Shown here one piece after another: positions 6,809 through 15,361 of a DNA stretch of 20,973 nt. Made by a program: the position numbers and the translations under genes. A model generated the notes under the pieces. That model did not search any database. It was not told the origin of the DNA and was given only the letters and a program-made list of their open reading frames with translations. The number at the start of each line of letters is the position of its first letter. Position 1 is the first letter of the stretch. The DNA is from Candidatus Aenigmatarchaeota archaeon (lineage in GTDB: Archaea; Aenigmatarchaeota; Aenigmatarchaeia; CG10238-14; SpSt-28): contig JAGGZO010000028.1 of the NCBI GenBank assembly GCA_021161995.1, positions 1 through 20,973 on the forward strand, given 5' to 3'.

Positions 6809-7941
6809 AAACGAACAAAATGATAATACTTGTAATAGTAACGATAGCATTGCTCTCAGTAAACACACTAGCTAATGATCTATCAGTTACACATACGATA
6901 ACACAACAACAAGTAAAGCCAGGAGACTCATCAATAATAACTTTAACGCTATCGGCAATAGGAGGAACGGTCGAAAACATAAAGATAAGACCAGTGCAGG
7001 AAGGGTATTTTACGATTAAACCAAATGAAATTGACGTTGATACATTATCTTTGAGTAAAGTTATAGCAGAATCATTTGTAGTAGATATCAGCAATAAGGC
7101 GTCTAGCGGAGATTACACAATTTCATTCGAAATAGAATACTATGATGGCAGTTCTACAAAATACATGACATTAACGATACCGATAACAGTGATAGGTGAA
7201 CCTATAATTCATGTAAAAAACTATACGATAGACAAACAAACAATACACTCAGGAGAAGACTTTATATCCCAAATAACACTAATAAACGTTGGGGATGGAA
7301 TAGCCAAAAACATATTCATAACTTTTAATTCATCTTTGATAGTTCCAAAAACATCAACAATATACATAGAAGAATTGCAAAAGAATGAAGAAAAAACTGT
7401 TAAAGTTCACTTTTCAGTACAGCCAAACGCGCAACCAGGGTCATATCCAATACCGGTAATGATATCATACGTTAATAAAGATGGTTCTATGACGTATACA
7501 AAGCAATACTTAATGACTGTTGAGATAACAGAAAAGGGTGGTATAGAAACATACATAGAAAACGTTTTACAAACTTCGCAAAATGAAAAAAAGGTTAGGA
7601 TAAAGTTTGTTAATAGTGCCGATAGCCAATTAAAATTCATCAAAGTAACTTTACCAAGTTATGCAAATCCGCAATCAATATACATAGGAAATTTAGATTC
7701 TGATGACTATTCAACAGAAGATGTATACATACCATTAAATGTAAGTTCAATAAAACTTAACGTAACTTACACAACACCTTTAAACGACATAGTAACAAAT
7801 CAAATAGAGTTACAGTTACCAAAGCCAGAAATTTCTCCAATAAATCAAAAAGAATCATCAGCTGCCACAGGTAAAATACTATTAGTATTCGTTGGCCTTG
7901 TCTTAGGATATTTCATAGGGAGGGTGAGAAGGAAAAAATGA
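6805..7941 (+). CDS. Secreted, C-terminally anchored CARDB/S-layer-like protein
   Basis: A 378-residue extracytoplasmic protein. A signal peptide occupies residues 1-24 (hydrophobic MIILVIVTIALLSV core), followed by beta-rich repeats: one module to about residue 125 and a second starting EPIIHVKNYTIDKQTIHSGEDF with the NVGDGIAKNIFITFN signature typical of CARDB/NEW3-like domains (COG1361 type). A single C-terminal span (about 356-372) and a basic RVRRKK tail anchor it with the bulk outside. It overlaps the ATPase gene and the permease gene by ATGA on each side and has a GAGGTGAG Shine-Dalgarno. Its fixed position between ATPase and permease suggests that it is a partner or extracellular adaptor of the transporter. 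It has no cysteine. Confidence 0.8.
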   Translation: MKTNKMIILVIVTIALLSVNTLANDLSVTHTITQQQVKPGDSSIITLTLSAIGGTVENIKIRPVQEGYFTIKPNEIDVDTLSLSKVIAESFVVDISNKASSGDYTISFEIEYYDGSSTKYMTLTIPITVIGEPIIHVKNYTIDKQTIHSGEDFISQITLINVGDGIAKNIFITFNSSLIVPKTSTIYIEELQKNEEKTVKVHFSVQPNAQPGSYPIPVMISYVNKDGSMTYTKQYLMTVEITEKGGIETYIENVLQTSQNEKKVRIKFVNSADSQLKFIKVTLPSYANPQSIYIGNLDSDDYSTEDVYIPLNVSSIKLNVTYTTPLNDIVTNQIELQLPKPEISPINQKESSAATGKILLVFVGLVLGYFIGRVRRKK

Positions 7942-9161
7942 TAGAAGAGACACTAAAACTAGTAGTAAGGAACTTAGCTAGAAGGAAACTCCGTACCTTT
8001 CTTACTCTTTTAGGTATTATTATAGGCGTTGGATCTCTAACTGGTGTATTGATACTTGGAGAAAGTATGAAAAACAATGTTTATAAACAGCTGCAAAAAT
8101 TTGGCGGTGATTACATATCAATAGTCCCGATAAGATTGGAAAGGGAATCAATTCCCTTATTTTCAAAAAAAATGCACCTTACCGATGAAGAGATGAAAAT
8201 AGTATCTCAGGTAGAGGGTGTGGATCATGTCTTTGCGTTGATAAGAACGACTTTACCAATAAAGTATAAAAAAGAAGAATTTCCGATAACAGTAAATCTA
8301 ATAAAAAATGTTAAAGACTGGAAATACGTTACAGGTGAAAGAATTGGTCTGGAAGATGGAAGATTTTTTGATGAAAATGAAAAAAATGTTGCTGTTATAG
8401 GATATGATGTTGCTCACGAAATGTTTTCGAAAGATATAGAAGTAGGTAGTAGAATTTACATAAACGGAGTACCATTCAAAGTGGTTGGGATAGCTAATAA
8501 AATAGGGGGTTATATGTCTTCTTTAGATCAATCTATTTATATATCTATAGAGGCTACAGATTCTCTGGGAATAGAAGACAAGAGAGAATACAATTTAATA
8601 GGCTTAAATGCAAAAGAAGGGTATGATCCAGATAAAGTTGCTGATGCTGCTGAAGAAGCATTAAGAAAATACAGAAAAGAAAAAGAGGGGGAAGAAACGT
8701 TTACTGTTATTGGCAGTAAATTCTTCAAAGAAACAATTGATGAAGCACTAAACACTATGACAATGTTTCAGTATGCAATCGCGTCAATAAGTTTGTTGGT
8801 AGGCGGTATTGGTATAGCTAATATAATGTATGTAATTGTACTTGAAAGAACTAGAGAAATTGGAATAATGAAAGCAGTTGGAGCAACAAAAAGATTTATC
8901 TTGGTATTGTTCCTAATAGAATCTGGTATAATAGGTTTGATTGGAGCAATAATAGGCGACCTACTTGGTGTTGGTTTTTCTTACTCTCTATCAAATTTAA
9001 TGGGTAAAATGTATGAGATGCAAAACTTTTCAATAACAATAAAACCAGTTTATTTGGCGATAGGAGCTTTGATAGGATTCATGACTGGTGTTATTTTTGG
9101 AATATTACCAGCTAAAAAAGCGTCAGAAATAGAAATTGTGCAAGCATTAAGATATGAATAG
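7938..9161 (+). CDS. MacB/FtsX-type ABC permease
   Basis: A 407-residue permease with the four-span MacB topology. Span 1 lies at about 20-41, followed by a periplasmic-core-like extracellular domain (MacB_PCD) to about 270, then FtsX-type spans at about 277-302, 324-350 and 372-396. The conserved ERTREIGIMKAVGATKRFI loop after span 2 and the final LPAKKASEIEIVQALRYE are family hallmarks. It overlaps the upstream gene by ATGA and has a GGAGGGTGAG site. With the LolD-type ATPase it forms a complete type VII ABC system. In bacteria these export lipoproteins, peptides or drugs, or signal to hydrolases; which applies in this archaeon cannot be seen. Confidence 0.93.
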   Translation: MIEETLKLVVRNLARRKLRTFLTLLGIIIGVGSLTGVLILGESMKNNVYKQLQKFGGDYISIVPIRLERESIPLFSKKMHLTDEEMKIVSQVEGVDHVFALIRTTLPIKYKKEEFPITVNLIKNVKDWKYVTGERIGLEDGRFFDENEKNVAVIGYDVAHEMFSKDIEVGSRIYINGVPFKVVGIANKIGGYMSSLDQSIYISIEATDSLGIEDKREYNLIGLNAKEGYDPDKVADAAEEALRKYRKEKEGEETFTVIGSKFFKETIDEALNTMTMFQYAIASISLLVGGIGIANIMYVIVLERTREIGIMKAVGATKRFILVLFLIESGIIGLIGAIIGDLLGVGFSYSLSNLMGKMYEMQNFSITIKPVYLAIGALIGFMTGVIFGILPAKKASEIEIVQALRYE

Positions 9162-9196
9162 CTAAACTATTTCATTCTCATATACTAAATAACTAT

Positions 9197-10144
9197 ATGC
9201 TTGAAGTAGATGTCCTGGTTTTCGCATTAACTCTGTATGCCCTTTCTCATTTCAGCGAGATATTAGTTTCCTCATCACTAAAATTAAGCAAATATTTCAA
9301 AATGAATCCACTGATAATAGGATTTTTTGTCATAGCAATGGGAACTAGCTTACCAGAAATGTTCATTGCTGTAAGTTCAATGCTTCAGAGCCTTGAGATG
9401 ATTTCCGTTGCAGACCTATTCGGGGCAACTGTTATAAACTCCACATTAATAATTGGAATATCTTTGATAATAGCAAGAAGGGCGGGCAAAGAAATAACAA
9501 ATGAATATAGGTCTGTATTACTTCTCATGACATCATTTTTCGTATCATTAATTTTGGTGATCATCTCTCCATCGCGATATCTTGGAATTTCCTTGATATT
9601 GTTATACATGATTGTAGCAAGATTCATGTTAAACAAAAGCCATCATAAATCAAAAATAGAAGAAGCTATTGAAATGAAAGATGTTATAGTAGAATCTGTT
9701 AAACTGGCTATTTCTTTGTTTATTATAATATTCTCTTCGAGGTTTCTCGTCGTATCAGTAAGTAATATCTCAGTAGAACTAGGAATAGAATCTATTGTAA
9801 TATCTTCTTTAATAGTGGCAATAGGCACAACGATACCAGAACTGTTCACAGCAATAAATGCTGCTGGAAGAGATTTAAGACTAGTTTATGCTAATTCTTA
9901 TGGTTCTACTATAATAAACCTTGCGTTGATTCTCGGAATAATCCTGACATTCAGTCAAAACATAGAAAAAATAGATCTATCAAAGTTCTGGTTTCATGCA
10001 TTCTTCATTTTATTATCAAACATGATAGTTTTAATAACGTTTGATAAGCTTGATTGGAGAGTTGGAGTATTATTGCTAGGTATATATGCTTTATATTTGG
10101 CCATGAGCATCTCTCATGTACAAATACCTTTTATGCTTAGATAG
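9197..10144 (+). CDS. Sodium/calcium exchanger family membrane protein
   Basis: A 315-residue membrane protein of the CaCA superfamily, similar in size to YrbG. It has about ten hydrophobic spans in two inverted halves, each with an alpha-repeat: GTSLPE (49-54) followed by the GATVINSTLIIG segment, and GTTIPE (210-215) followed by GSTIINLALILG. The acidic residues Glu54 and Glu215 are the expected cation ligands. The usual GN.xGSN motif is altered (ADLFGATVINS in the first half, ANSYGSTIINL in the second), so ion selectivity is uncertain. No Shine-Dalgarno is seen. The Lhr helicase gene starts 12 bp downstream on the same strand. Confidence 0.88.
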   Translation: MLEVDVLVFALTLYALSHFSEILVSSSLKLSKYFKMNPLIIGFFVIAMGTSLPEMFIAVSSMLQSLEMISVADLFGATVINSTLIIGISLIIARRAGKEITNEYRSVLLLMTSFFVSLILVIISPSRYLGISLILLYMIVARFMLNKSHHKSKIEEAIEMKDVIVESVKLAISLFIIIFSSRFLVVSVSNISVELGIESIVISSLIVAIGTTIPELFTAINAAGRDLRLVYANSYGSTIINLALILGIILTFSQNIEKIDLSKFWFHAFFILLSNMIVLITFDKLDWRVGVLLLGIYALYLAMSISHVQIPFMLR

Positions 10145-10156
10145 CAAATAATAACT

Positions 10157-12931
10157 GTGGTTTTTGAATTACTGGATAAAAGAATACAAAATTTGATTGA
10201 GAAATCTGGTTTTTCTAGTCCGACTAACGCTCAGAAATTAGCGATCCCAAAAATTCTTGAAGGCAAAAATGTTTTGGTAATAGCTCCTACAGGTAGCGGA
10301 AAGACAGAAGCTGCTATTCTACCAATTTTACATAAAATTATAACTGAGGAACATGAACCCATCTCAGCAATATACATAACTCCATTAAGAGCTTTAAACA
10401 GAGACATGCTAAGAAGGTTGCTAAAATGGTGTAGAGAGCTAGAGATAGATGTTTCTGTTAGACATGGAGATACAACAACATACGAAAGAAAAAAGCAGAG
10501 TATTTATCCGCCTCAACTATTAATAACAACACCAGAGACTGTGCAAGCAATATTACCAGGCAAAAAGTTAAGAAAAGCTTTAAGGAATGTTAGGTTTGTT
10601 ATAATAGATGAAGTTCATGAATTAGCTGATTCTAAACGAGGTACTCAACTAAGCGTTGCTCTACAGAGATTAAGGTCGCTCACCCAGAAAGATTTTCAAA
10701 TAATAATGCTTTCTGCTACAGTAAGTCAACCAGAAAAAGTTGCAAAATTATTTACTAAAAGAGCTGAAGTAATAGATGCATATGAAGAGAAATCGCTAGA
10801 ACTAAAAGTAATATCACCAGAACAATCAAAAAACATAGAACAAATTCCAGATTTTTTAGATCCAGAAGTCTATGCTAGACTAGTAAAAATAAAAGAAATT
10901 ATCGATGAAAGTAGATCATGTCTTATATTCACAAACACACGAGAGTTTGCAGAACTACTTTCTCATAGATTAAAAGAACTATTTCCTGAATTGAGTATAG
11001 AAGTTCATCATTCAAGCTTAAGCAAAGAAGTTAGAACGAAAGTAGAGAAGGGCTTCAAAGAAGGTAAAATAAAATGCATTGTTTGTACTTCTAGTCTGCA
11101 ATTAGGAATCGATATTGGAAGTGTGGATCATGTAATACAATACCATAGCCCAAGAGAAGTGATACAATTTTTACAGCGTGTTGGAAGATCTGGGCACAAA
11201 ATAGAAAAAGTGAGTAAAGGTTATATAATAGCAAGTGATGAAATGGATATACTAGAATCTATGGTAATAGCTAGGAAAGCTTTACACAAAGAAATAGAAG
11301 TCATAAAACCATTTGAAAGATGCTACGACATATTATTGCACCAAACAATAGGTTTTTCACTAGATTATGGAAGAATAGAAAAGAAATTTGTTTTCGATTG
11401 GATAAAAAAATCATGGCCATACAGAAAATTAACAGAAAAAGAGTTTAGCTCACTACTGCAATTCATGACACTAAACAATTTAGTATTTACAGACAACGGA
11501 ATAAAGGCCAGAAGAAGAGCATACAAATACTATTTTGAAAATCTTTCAGTAATACCAGATGTAAAACATTACAAAGTAATCAACATGATAGATAGAAGTT
11601 ATGTTGGACAACTTGATGAAGAGTTCGTTACGCTGGAATTAGAATTAGGTAAACATTTTCTGATGAAAGGTGAAATATGGAAAGTTGTTTCCATAGAAAA
11701 GGACACTGTATTTGTCGAGCCCGCTAAGTCAAGTGAAGCAGTAGCACCTGTATGGGAAGGTGAACTTATACCGGTGATGAAAGAAGTTTCAATGGAAGTA
11801 AGAGAATTGATTCATACACTATCTAGGATGAAAGATGATGAGATGATTAACTATTTGTTAAAAAACTATCCAATTGATCTCCATATAGCAAACAAAATAG
11901 CAAGATTTGTGAAAAGACAAAGAAAGTACTTCGATTGGAAAAAATTTGTTGTTGAAATCAACCAGAACTTTTATATCTTTCATCTACCTTTTGGATCTAC
12001 GATAAACGAAGCTATTTCTAATGCTTTCCAAGCATTCCTAGGCACAAGGATACCCAAGATTTTTGTAAAAAGCAATCCATACCAGATTATAATAAAGCTG
12101 CCAGAAAAGAATGACTCTCTAATAAAAGAAATGATAGAAACGATCGATGAAAACAACATAGAGCAATACATAAGATTATCTATTTACAATACAAAGCTAT
12201 TCGAATGGAAGTTTACACAAGTAGCAAAAAGATTTGGTATAATTTCTAAAAACGCAGAGCTCACGAAAACACAACTAAGAAGATTGATAGAAGAGTTCAA
12301 ATATAGTTTCATCGGTGATGAAGTATTGAATGAAATCTTCACTGAAAAAATAGATATAAATGGAGCAGTCAAAGCATGGAAAATCGTAAAAAGAAATATC
12401 GAACTCAAAGAATTTAAAGAATTATCACCATTAGCCAATTTTGGTATAAGGAGGTTAGCATATCAAGATTTTGTTGCGAAATTTTTAGAGCCACAAATAT
12501 TTGAGAAATTTAAAACAAGGTTATTGAATACAAAACTACATTTTGCTTGTTTTAATTGCGGGCAATGGTCAACAAGCTACAGGATAAAGAACCTGCCAGA
12601 AGAAATAAAATGTCCTATATGCGGATCTAAACTAGTTGCTGTAGCAAAAAGCGAAAGGGATTTAGAAGACGTTAAGAGAATTATTGGTAAGAAAGTTAGG
12701 AATTTATTACTAACAAAATCTGAGAAAAGAAGGTTAGAAAGAATAGAACGAACAGCGCACATAATACTGAACTATGGAAAAAAGGGTGCAATGGTACTAG
12801 CGGGTAAAGGTATAGGACCAAGTACCGCACTAAAAATTCTTAATAAGATGTACCATGATGACAACGAATTTTTAAAGGAAATTTTCAATAAAGAAAAAGA
12901 ATTCATAAAGATAAGAAGGTTTATAGAATGA
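10157..12931 (+). CDS. Lhr-type DEAD/DEAH superfamily 2 helicase
   Basis: A 924-residue ATP-dependent helicase. Motif I is APTGSGKT (43-50), the DEVH box is 151-154, motif III is SAT (186-188) and motif VI is QRVGRSGH (340-347). These RecA domains are followed by the winged-helix and Lhr-specific core typical of Lhr proteins. A four-cysteine zinc-ribbon-like site follows at Cys798, Cys801, Cys819 and Cys822, and a GKGIGPSTALKIL helix-hairpin-helix-like segment sits near the C terminus. Archaeal Lhr proteins unwind or anneal nucleic acids and are linked to repair and RNA processing. The start is GTG, 12 bp after the exchanger gene, and the N terminus matches the family start. The end overlaps the methyltransferase gene by ATGA. 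The subgroup (aLhr1 or aLhr2) needs a tree. Confidence 0.92.
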   Translation: MVFELLDKRIQNLIEKSGFSSPTNAQKLAIPKILEGKNVLVIAPTGSGKTEAAILPILHKIITEEHEPISAIYITPLRALNRDMLRRLLKWCRELEIDVSVRHGDTTTYERKKQSIYPPQLLITTPETVQAILPGKKLRKALRNVRFVIIDEVHELADSKRGTQLSVALQRLRSLTQKDFQIIMLSATVSQPEKVAKLFTKRAEVIDAYEEKSLELKVISPEQSKNIEQIPDFLDPEVYARLVKIKEIIDESRSCLIFTNTREFAELLSHRLKELFPELSIEVHHSSLSKEVRTKVEKGFKEGKIKCIVCTSSLQLGIDIGSVDHVIQYHSPREVIQFLQRVGRSGHKIEKVSKGYIIASDEMDILESMVIARKALHKEIEVIKPFERCYDILLHQTIGFSLDYGRIEKKFVFDWIKKSWPYRKLTEKEFSSLLQFMTLNNLVFTDNGIKARRRAYKYYFENLSVIPDVKHYKVINMIDRSYVGQLDEEFVTLELELGKHFLMKGEIWKVVSIEKDTVFVEPAKSSEAVAPVWEGELIPVMKEVSMEVRELIHTLSRMKDDEMINYLLKNYPIDLHIANKIARFVKRQRKYFDWKKFVVEINQNFYIFHLPFGSTINEAISNAFQAFLGTRIPKIFVKSNPYQIIIKLPEKNDSLIKEMIETIDENNIEQYIRLSIYNTKLFEWKFTQVAKRFGIISKNAELTKTQLRRLIEEFKYSFIGDEVLNEIFTEKIDINGAVKAWKIVKRNIELKEFKELSPLANFGIRRLAYQDFVAKFLEPQIFEKFKTRLLNTKLHFACFNCGQWSTSYRIKNLPEEIKCPICGSKLVAVAKSERDLEDVKRIIGKKVRNLLLTKSEKRRLERIERTAHIILNYGKKGAMVLAGKGIGPSTALKILNKMYHDDNEFLKEIFNKEKEFIKIRRFIE

Positions 12932-13437
12932 TTGTAATCGATGCTTTTATGCTACTAGTAGTTTTGTTTCTTCTCTACATACTAATGAGGCTTGTTAGAA
13001 ATGATGCGATATTTATTCCAACACCAAAGAAACAAATAAGAAGAATACTGAAAGAAGTTGGTCTGAGTAAAAAAGATGTACTATTTGACTTAGGTTCCGG
13101 TGATGGAAGGGTAGTTGAAATAGCTGCAAAAGAATTTGGATGTAAAGCAATTGGAATTGAAAACAGCATAGTATTGTATTACTTTTCAAAGATTCATCTC
13201 AGAAATGTGAATAACGCGAAGATTATTCATTCAGATGTTTTCAGGGTAAATTTATCTGATGCAACGGTGATATATGCCTATCTATCAAAAAAACTGATGA
13301 AAATGCTAAAGAAGAAGTTTGAAAAAGAACTAAAAAGAGGGACTATCGTAATATCATTAGATCATGAAATACCAGGCTGGAAGTCAATTAAAAGGATTAA
13401 GACCGGTCATTTTTATACAAACATATACATTCGCTGA
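12928..13437 (+). CDS. Membrane-anchored FAM173-like SAM methyltransferase
   Basis: A 169-residue class I methyltransferase. A hydrophobic N-terminal span (about 5-22) is followed by the FIPTP segment, the SAM-binding motif DLGSGDGR (54-61), the acidic Glu78 at the end of the second strand (AIGIEN), and SDVFRVNLSDATVIYAYL. The order of an N-terminal span, PTP, DLGSGDGR, a D-x-x-x-V-x-L-x-D-A segment and a late EIPGW is what I recall of FAM173 proteins, the eukaryotic members of which methylate lysines on mitochondrial inner-membrane proteins. The target here is unknown, but a membrane protein substrate is reasonable. It starts within the helicase gene by ATGA overlap and its stop is one base from the stop of the convergent GrpB-family gene. 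Confidence 0.75.
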   Translation: MIVIDAFMLLVVLFLLYILMRLVRNDAIFIPTPKKQIRRILKEVGLSKKDVLFDLGSGDGRVVEIAAKEFGCKAIGIENSIVLYYFSKIHLRNVNNAKIIHSDVFRVNLSDATVIYAYLSKKLMKMLKKKFEKELKRGTIVISLDHEIPGWKSIKRIKTGHFYTNIYIR

Positions 13438-13438
13438 A

Positions 13439-13975
13439 TCAGCAGTTTATTCGACATCTTTTTATCATTTTCTTAGCTTTTCTCAAGAGTTTCTCAACAT
13501 ATTTGGACTTCAATCTTCCATATTCTCTGTTGTCCTTGGTTATAGACGCCAATCTCTTTTTAATCTCAAAATACTTCTTTGCCTCTTCTGGATGGGAAAT
13601 TAAAAATTCTTTCAAAATCAAATAGTCCTGATACTTTTTAGACGTCTTCCACATTAGATGAAGATGGTATCTGACTTTTTTGTTTTCTATCTTTGAAATT
13701 CTCTTGAAGAAACATCTGAATTTATCACCGGAACTTTCATCAAAAACATAACCACATTTCTCAATCTTTTTTATCAGTCTAACCGCGTCTCTTTTTGTAT
13801 TTGTCAATACCAGTATATCTATGAAATTCTTTCCTCCTAATCCAGGAACAGAGCTACTACCTATATGAATAATCCTTGCATTTTTACCTAACATCTTCAA
13901 CAATCTCTTTTTCTCTATCGAGAAATATAGGGGTAATTTGGGGTCATAATTACGTATCTTAACACGATATACCAT
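13439..13975 (-). CDS. GrpB/UPF0157-family nucleotidyltransferase-fold protein
   Basis: A 178-residue cytoplasmic protein of the GrpB family, which has a nucleotidyltransferase fold. The diagnostic HIGSSSVPGLGGKNFIDI segment spans residues 37-54, with Ser40-42 and Asp53 in the predicted active site, followed by an RYHLHLM segment (102-108; His104, His106) that corresponds to the conserved HlH motif. The C-terminal third is strongly basic and helical. The biochemical role of the family is not settled. The ATG at 13975 lacks a Shine-Dalgarno; an AT-rich TATA-like stretch (14001-14012) lies upstream on this strand. It converges on the methyltransferase gene and is divergent from the tRNA gene. 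Confidence 0.8.
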   Translation of the reverse strand: MVYRVKIRNYDPKLPLYFSIEKKRLLKMLGKNARIIHIGSSSVPGLGGKNFIDILVLTNTKRDAVRLIKKIEKCGYVFDESSGDKFRCFFKRISKIENKKVRYHLHLMWKTSKKYQDYLILKEFLISHPEEAKKYFEIKKRLASITKDNREYGRLKSKYVEKLLRKAKKMIKRCRINC

Positions 13976-14040
13976 AAAGATACTCTTGCTATCTAAACAC
14001 TAAATAAAATATCTGATATCTATGAAACCTATTGTAAAAA

Positions 14041-14050
14041 CTATAAAAAT
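14041..14050 (+). promoter_or_regulatory. Possible TATA box of the tRNA gene
   Basis: CTATAAAAAT lies 33-42 bp before the mature tRNA 5' end, which would place transcription start roughly 10 bases upstream of it. The spacing is plausible for a short 5' leader; this is inference. Confidence 0.4.
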
Positions 14051-14082
14051 TGTTAAAATTCTAATTATTAGTTAGTTTCTAT

Positions 14083-14154
14083 GCCCCGGTAGCTCAGTGG
14101 TAGAGCGGCCGGCTGTTAACCGGTAGGTCGGGGGTTCAAATCCTCCCCGGGGCG
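14083..14154 (+). tRNA. tRNA-Asn (anticodon GTT)
   Basis: A 72-nt cloverleaf: acceptor GCCCCGG pairs with CCGGGGC, D stem GCTC/GAGC, anticodon stem GCCGG/CCGGT with loop CTGTTAA (anticodon at 14115-14117), variable AGGTC, T stem GGGGG/CCTCC with loop TTCAAAT, and discriminator G. No intron and no encoded CCA. By my count 49 of 72 bases are G or C, far above the surrounding sequence; the acceptor stem is wholly G-C. It stands alone, between divergent GrpB and the antiporter gene. Confidence 0.97.
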
Positions 14155-14166
14155 TCTAGCTCAAAT

Positions 14167-14176
14167 CTATATATAG
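14167..14176 (+). promoter_or_regulatory. TATA box of the antiporter gene
   Basis: CTATATATAG is centred 27 bp before the ATG at 14199, with CAAAT just upstream as a possible BRE. There is no Shine-Dalgarno, so this is the clearest leaderless promoter in the window. It also lies 13 bp after the tRNA 3' end. Confidence 0.65.
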
Positions 14177-14198
14177 TTCTGCCCAAAAAACAAGAATT

Positions 14199-15356
14199 AT
14201 GGAAATTTTCCTGTTGTTGGCCTTAATATATTTCTCAGTGTTGGTTTTTGGATTTATACTAGAAAAATTTAGGATACCCTGGATTTTTGGTGCGTTGTTA
14301 CTAGGTGTTTTATTTTCAAGTAAAACGCTTGTACTAAACGAAACTGAACAGACAACGCTAGAAATACTTGGTAATCTTGGTATGCTATTCCTACTCTATA
14401 TAATAGGTTTTGAAATGAAGTTATCTGAGTATAAAAAACATGGAAAGTATATAATAAAAGCTACTGCGTTTGTAATATTGTTTGAAGCCTTATTAGGAGG
14501 ACTAACGCTTCATTATATTTTTCATTATGGTATGAAAGTTGCATTTTTGGTTGCACTGTCACTGGCTACAATAGGAGAGGCTGTACTAATCCCAATCTTA
14601 GATGAATTCAACCTATCGAACACAAAAATTGGTCAAATGATAATAGGCATTGGAACACTAGATGACATATTCGAAATAATATCTATATTCTTAGTCAGTT
14701 TGATAATAGGTTCTACTATATCAGCAGAGATATCAGTTGAGAAATCGATTTTAACGCTTTTTGTACTAGTAGTGCTATCTTCAATGGCAATAAAATCAAA
14801 GAAAATCATACGCAAGGAATTCGTACATAGAAAAATTAAATATTTCTTATTAGCATTCTCGATGTTTGTCTTTTTTGTTTTTATCTCGATTGGTAAGTAT
14901 GGTGATATGGACGCAATAGCTGCCTTACTTGCTGGTATAACAATAGGAAACATGATGCCCATTAAGCTAAAAGAACAAATTGAAAAGGAGATTAAAGTAC
15001 TTGCATACGGCTTTTTTGCAACATTATTCTTCTTTAACGTTGGTTTATCAATAAAACTTACAAGTATAGCATTCTACCCCATTTTAACTCTCATCATATT
15101 TATTGTCTCCAACGGTTCGAAATTCATTGCTATGCTACCATTTAGAAAATTATCATTAAAAGAAAGGATTATAGTAGCAACGGGTATATGTGTTCGATTT
15201 AGTACAAGCTTGATTGTAGCCAAGTTACTATTCATGCATGGGATACTAGATATAGACTTATACTCAGCATTGATAGCATCAGCTTCGTTATCTACTTTTA
15301 TTGTACCATTCATTTTCACACAGCTTTTAAAGAAGTATAAACCAGAAAATTATTAG
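14199..15356 (+). CDS. Cation:proton antiporter, CPA2 type
   Basis: A 385-residue membrane protein with about 11-12 hydrophobic spans, similar to the Kef/NapA-like CPA2 exchangers. Conserved-looking segments are LGNLGMLFLLYIIGFEMKL in the first third and GIGTLDDIFEI with Asp155-Asp156, the place of the ion-binding aspartate pair in this family. It lacks the cytoplasmic TrkA-N/RCK domain found in Kef channels and ends just after the membrane part (QLLKKYKPENY). It probably exchanges Na+ or K+ for H+ across the cell membrane. It heads a same-strand group with TrmY (5-bp gap) and the hydrolase gene, none of which shares an obvious function with it. Confidence 0.87.
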   Translation: MEIFLLLALIYFSVLVFGFILEKFRIPWIFGALLLGVLFSSKTLVLNETEQTTLEILGNLGMLFLLYIIGFEMKLSEYKKHGKYIIKATAFVILFEALLGGLTLHYIFHYGMKVAFLVALSLATIGEAVLIPILDEFNLSNTKIGQMIIGIGTLDDIFEIISIFLVSLIIGSTISAEISVEKSILTLFVLVVLSSMAIKSKKIIRKEFVHRKIKYFLLAFSMFVFFVFISIGKYGDMDAIAALLAGITIGNMMPIKLKEQIEKEIKVLAYGFFATLFFFNVGLSIKLTSIAFYPILTLIIFIVSNGSKFIAMLPFRKLSLKERIIVATGICVRFSTSLIVAKLLFMHGILDIDLYSALIASASLSTFIVPFIFTQLLKKYKPENY

Positions 15357-15361
15357 ATAGT

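Noticed and set aside
6789..7094. 101-codon minus-strand frame opposite the start of the CARDB-like gene
   Set aside because: Overlaps two well-supported genes and lacks any start signal or family pattern.
14633..14962. 109-codon minus-strand frame inside the antiporter gene
   Set aside because: Its hydrophobic, Ile/Ser/Asn-rich translation is what a membrane-protein gene gives when read in antisense; no start signal is seen.
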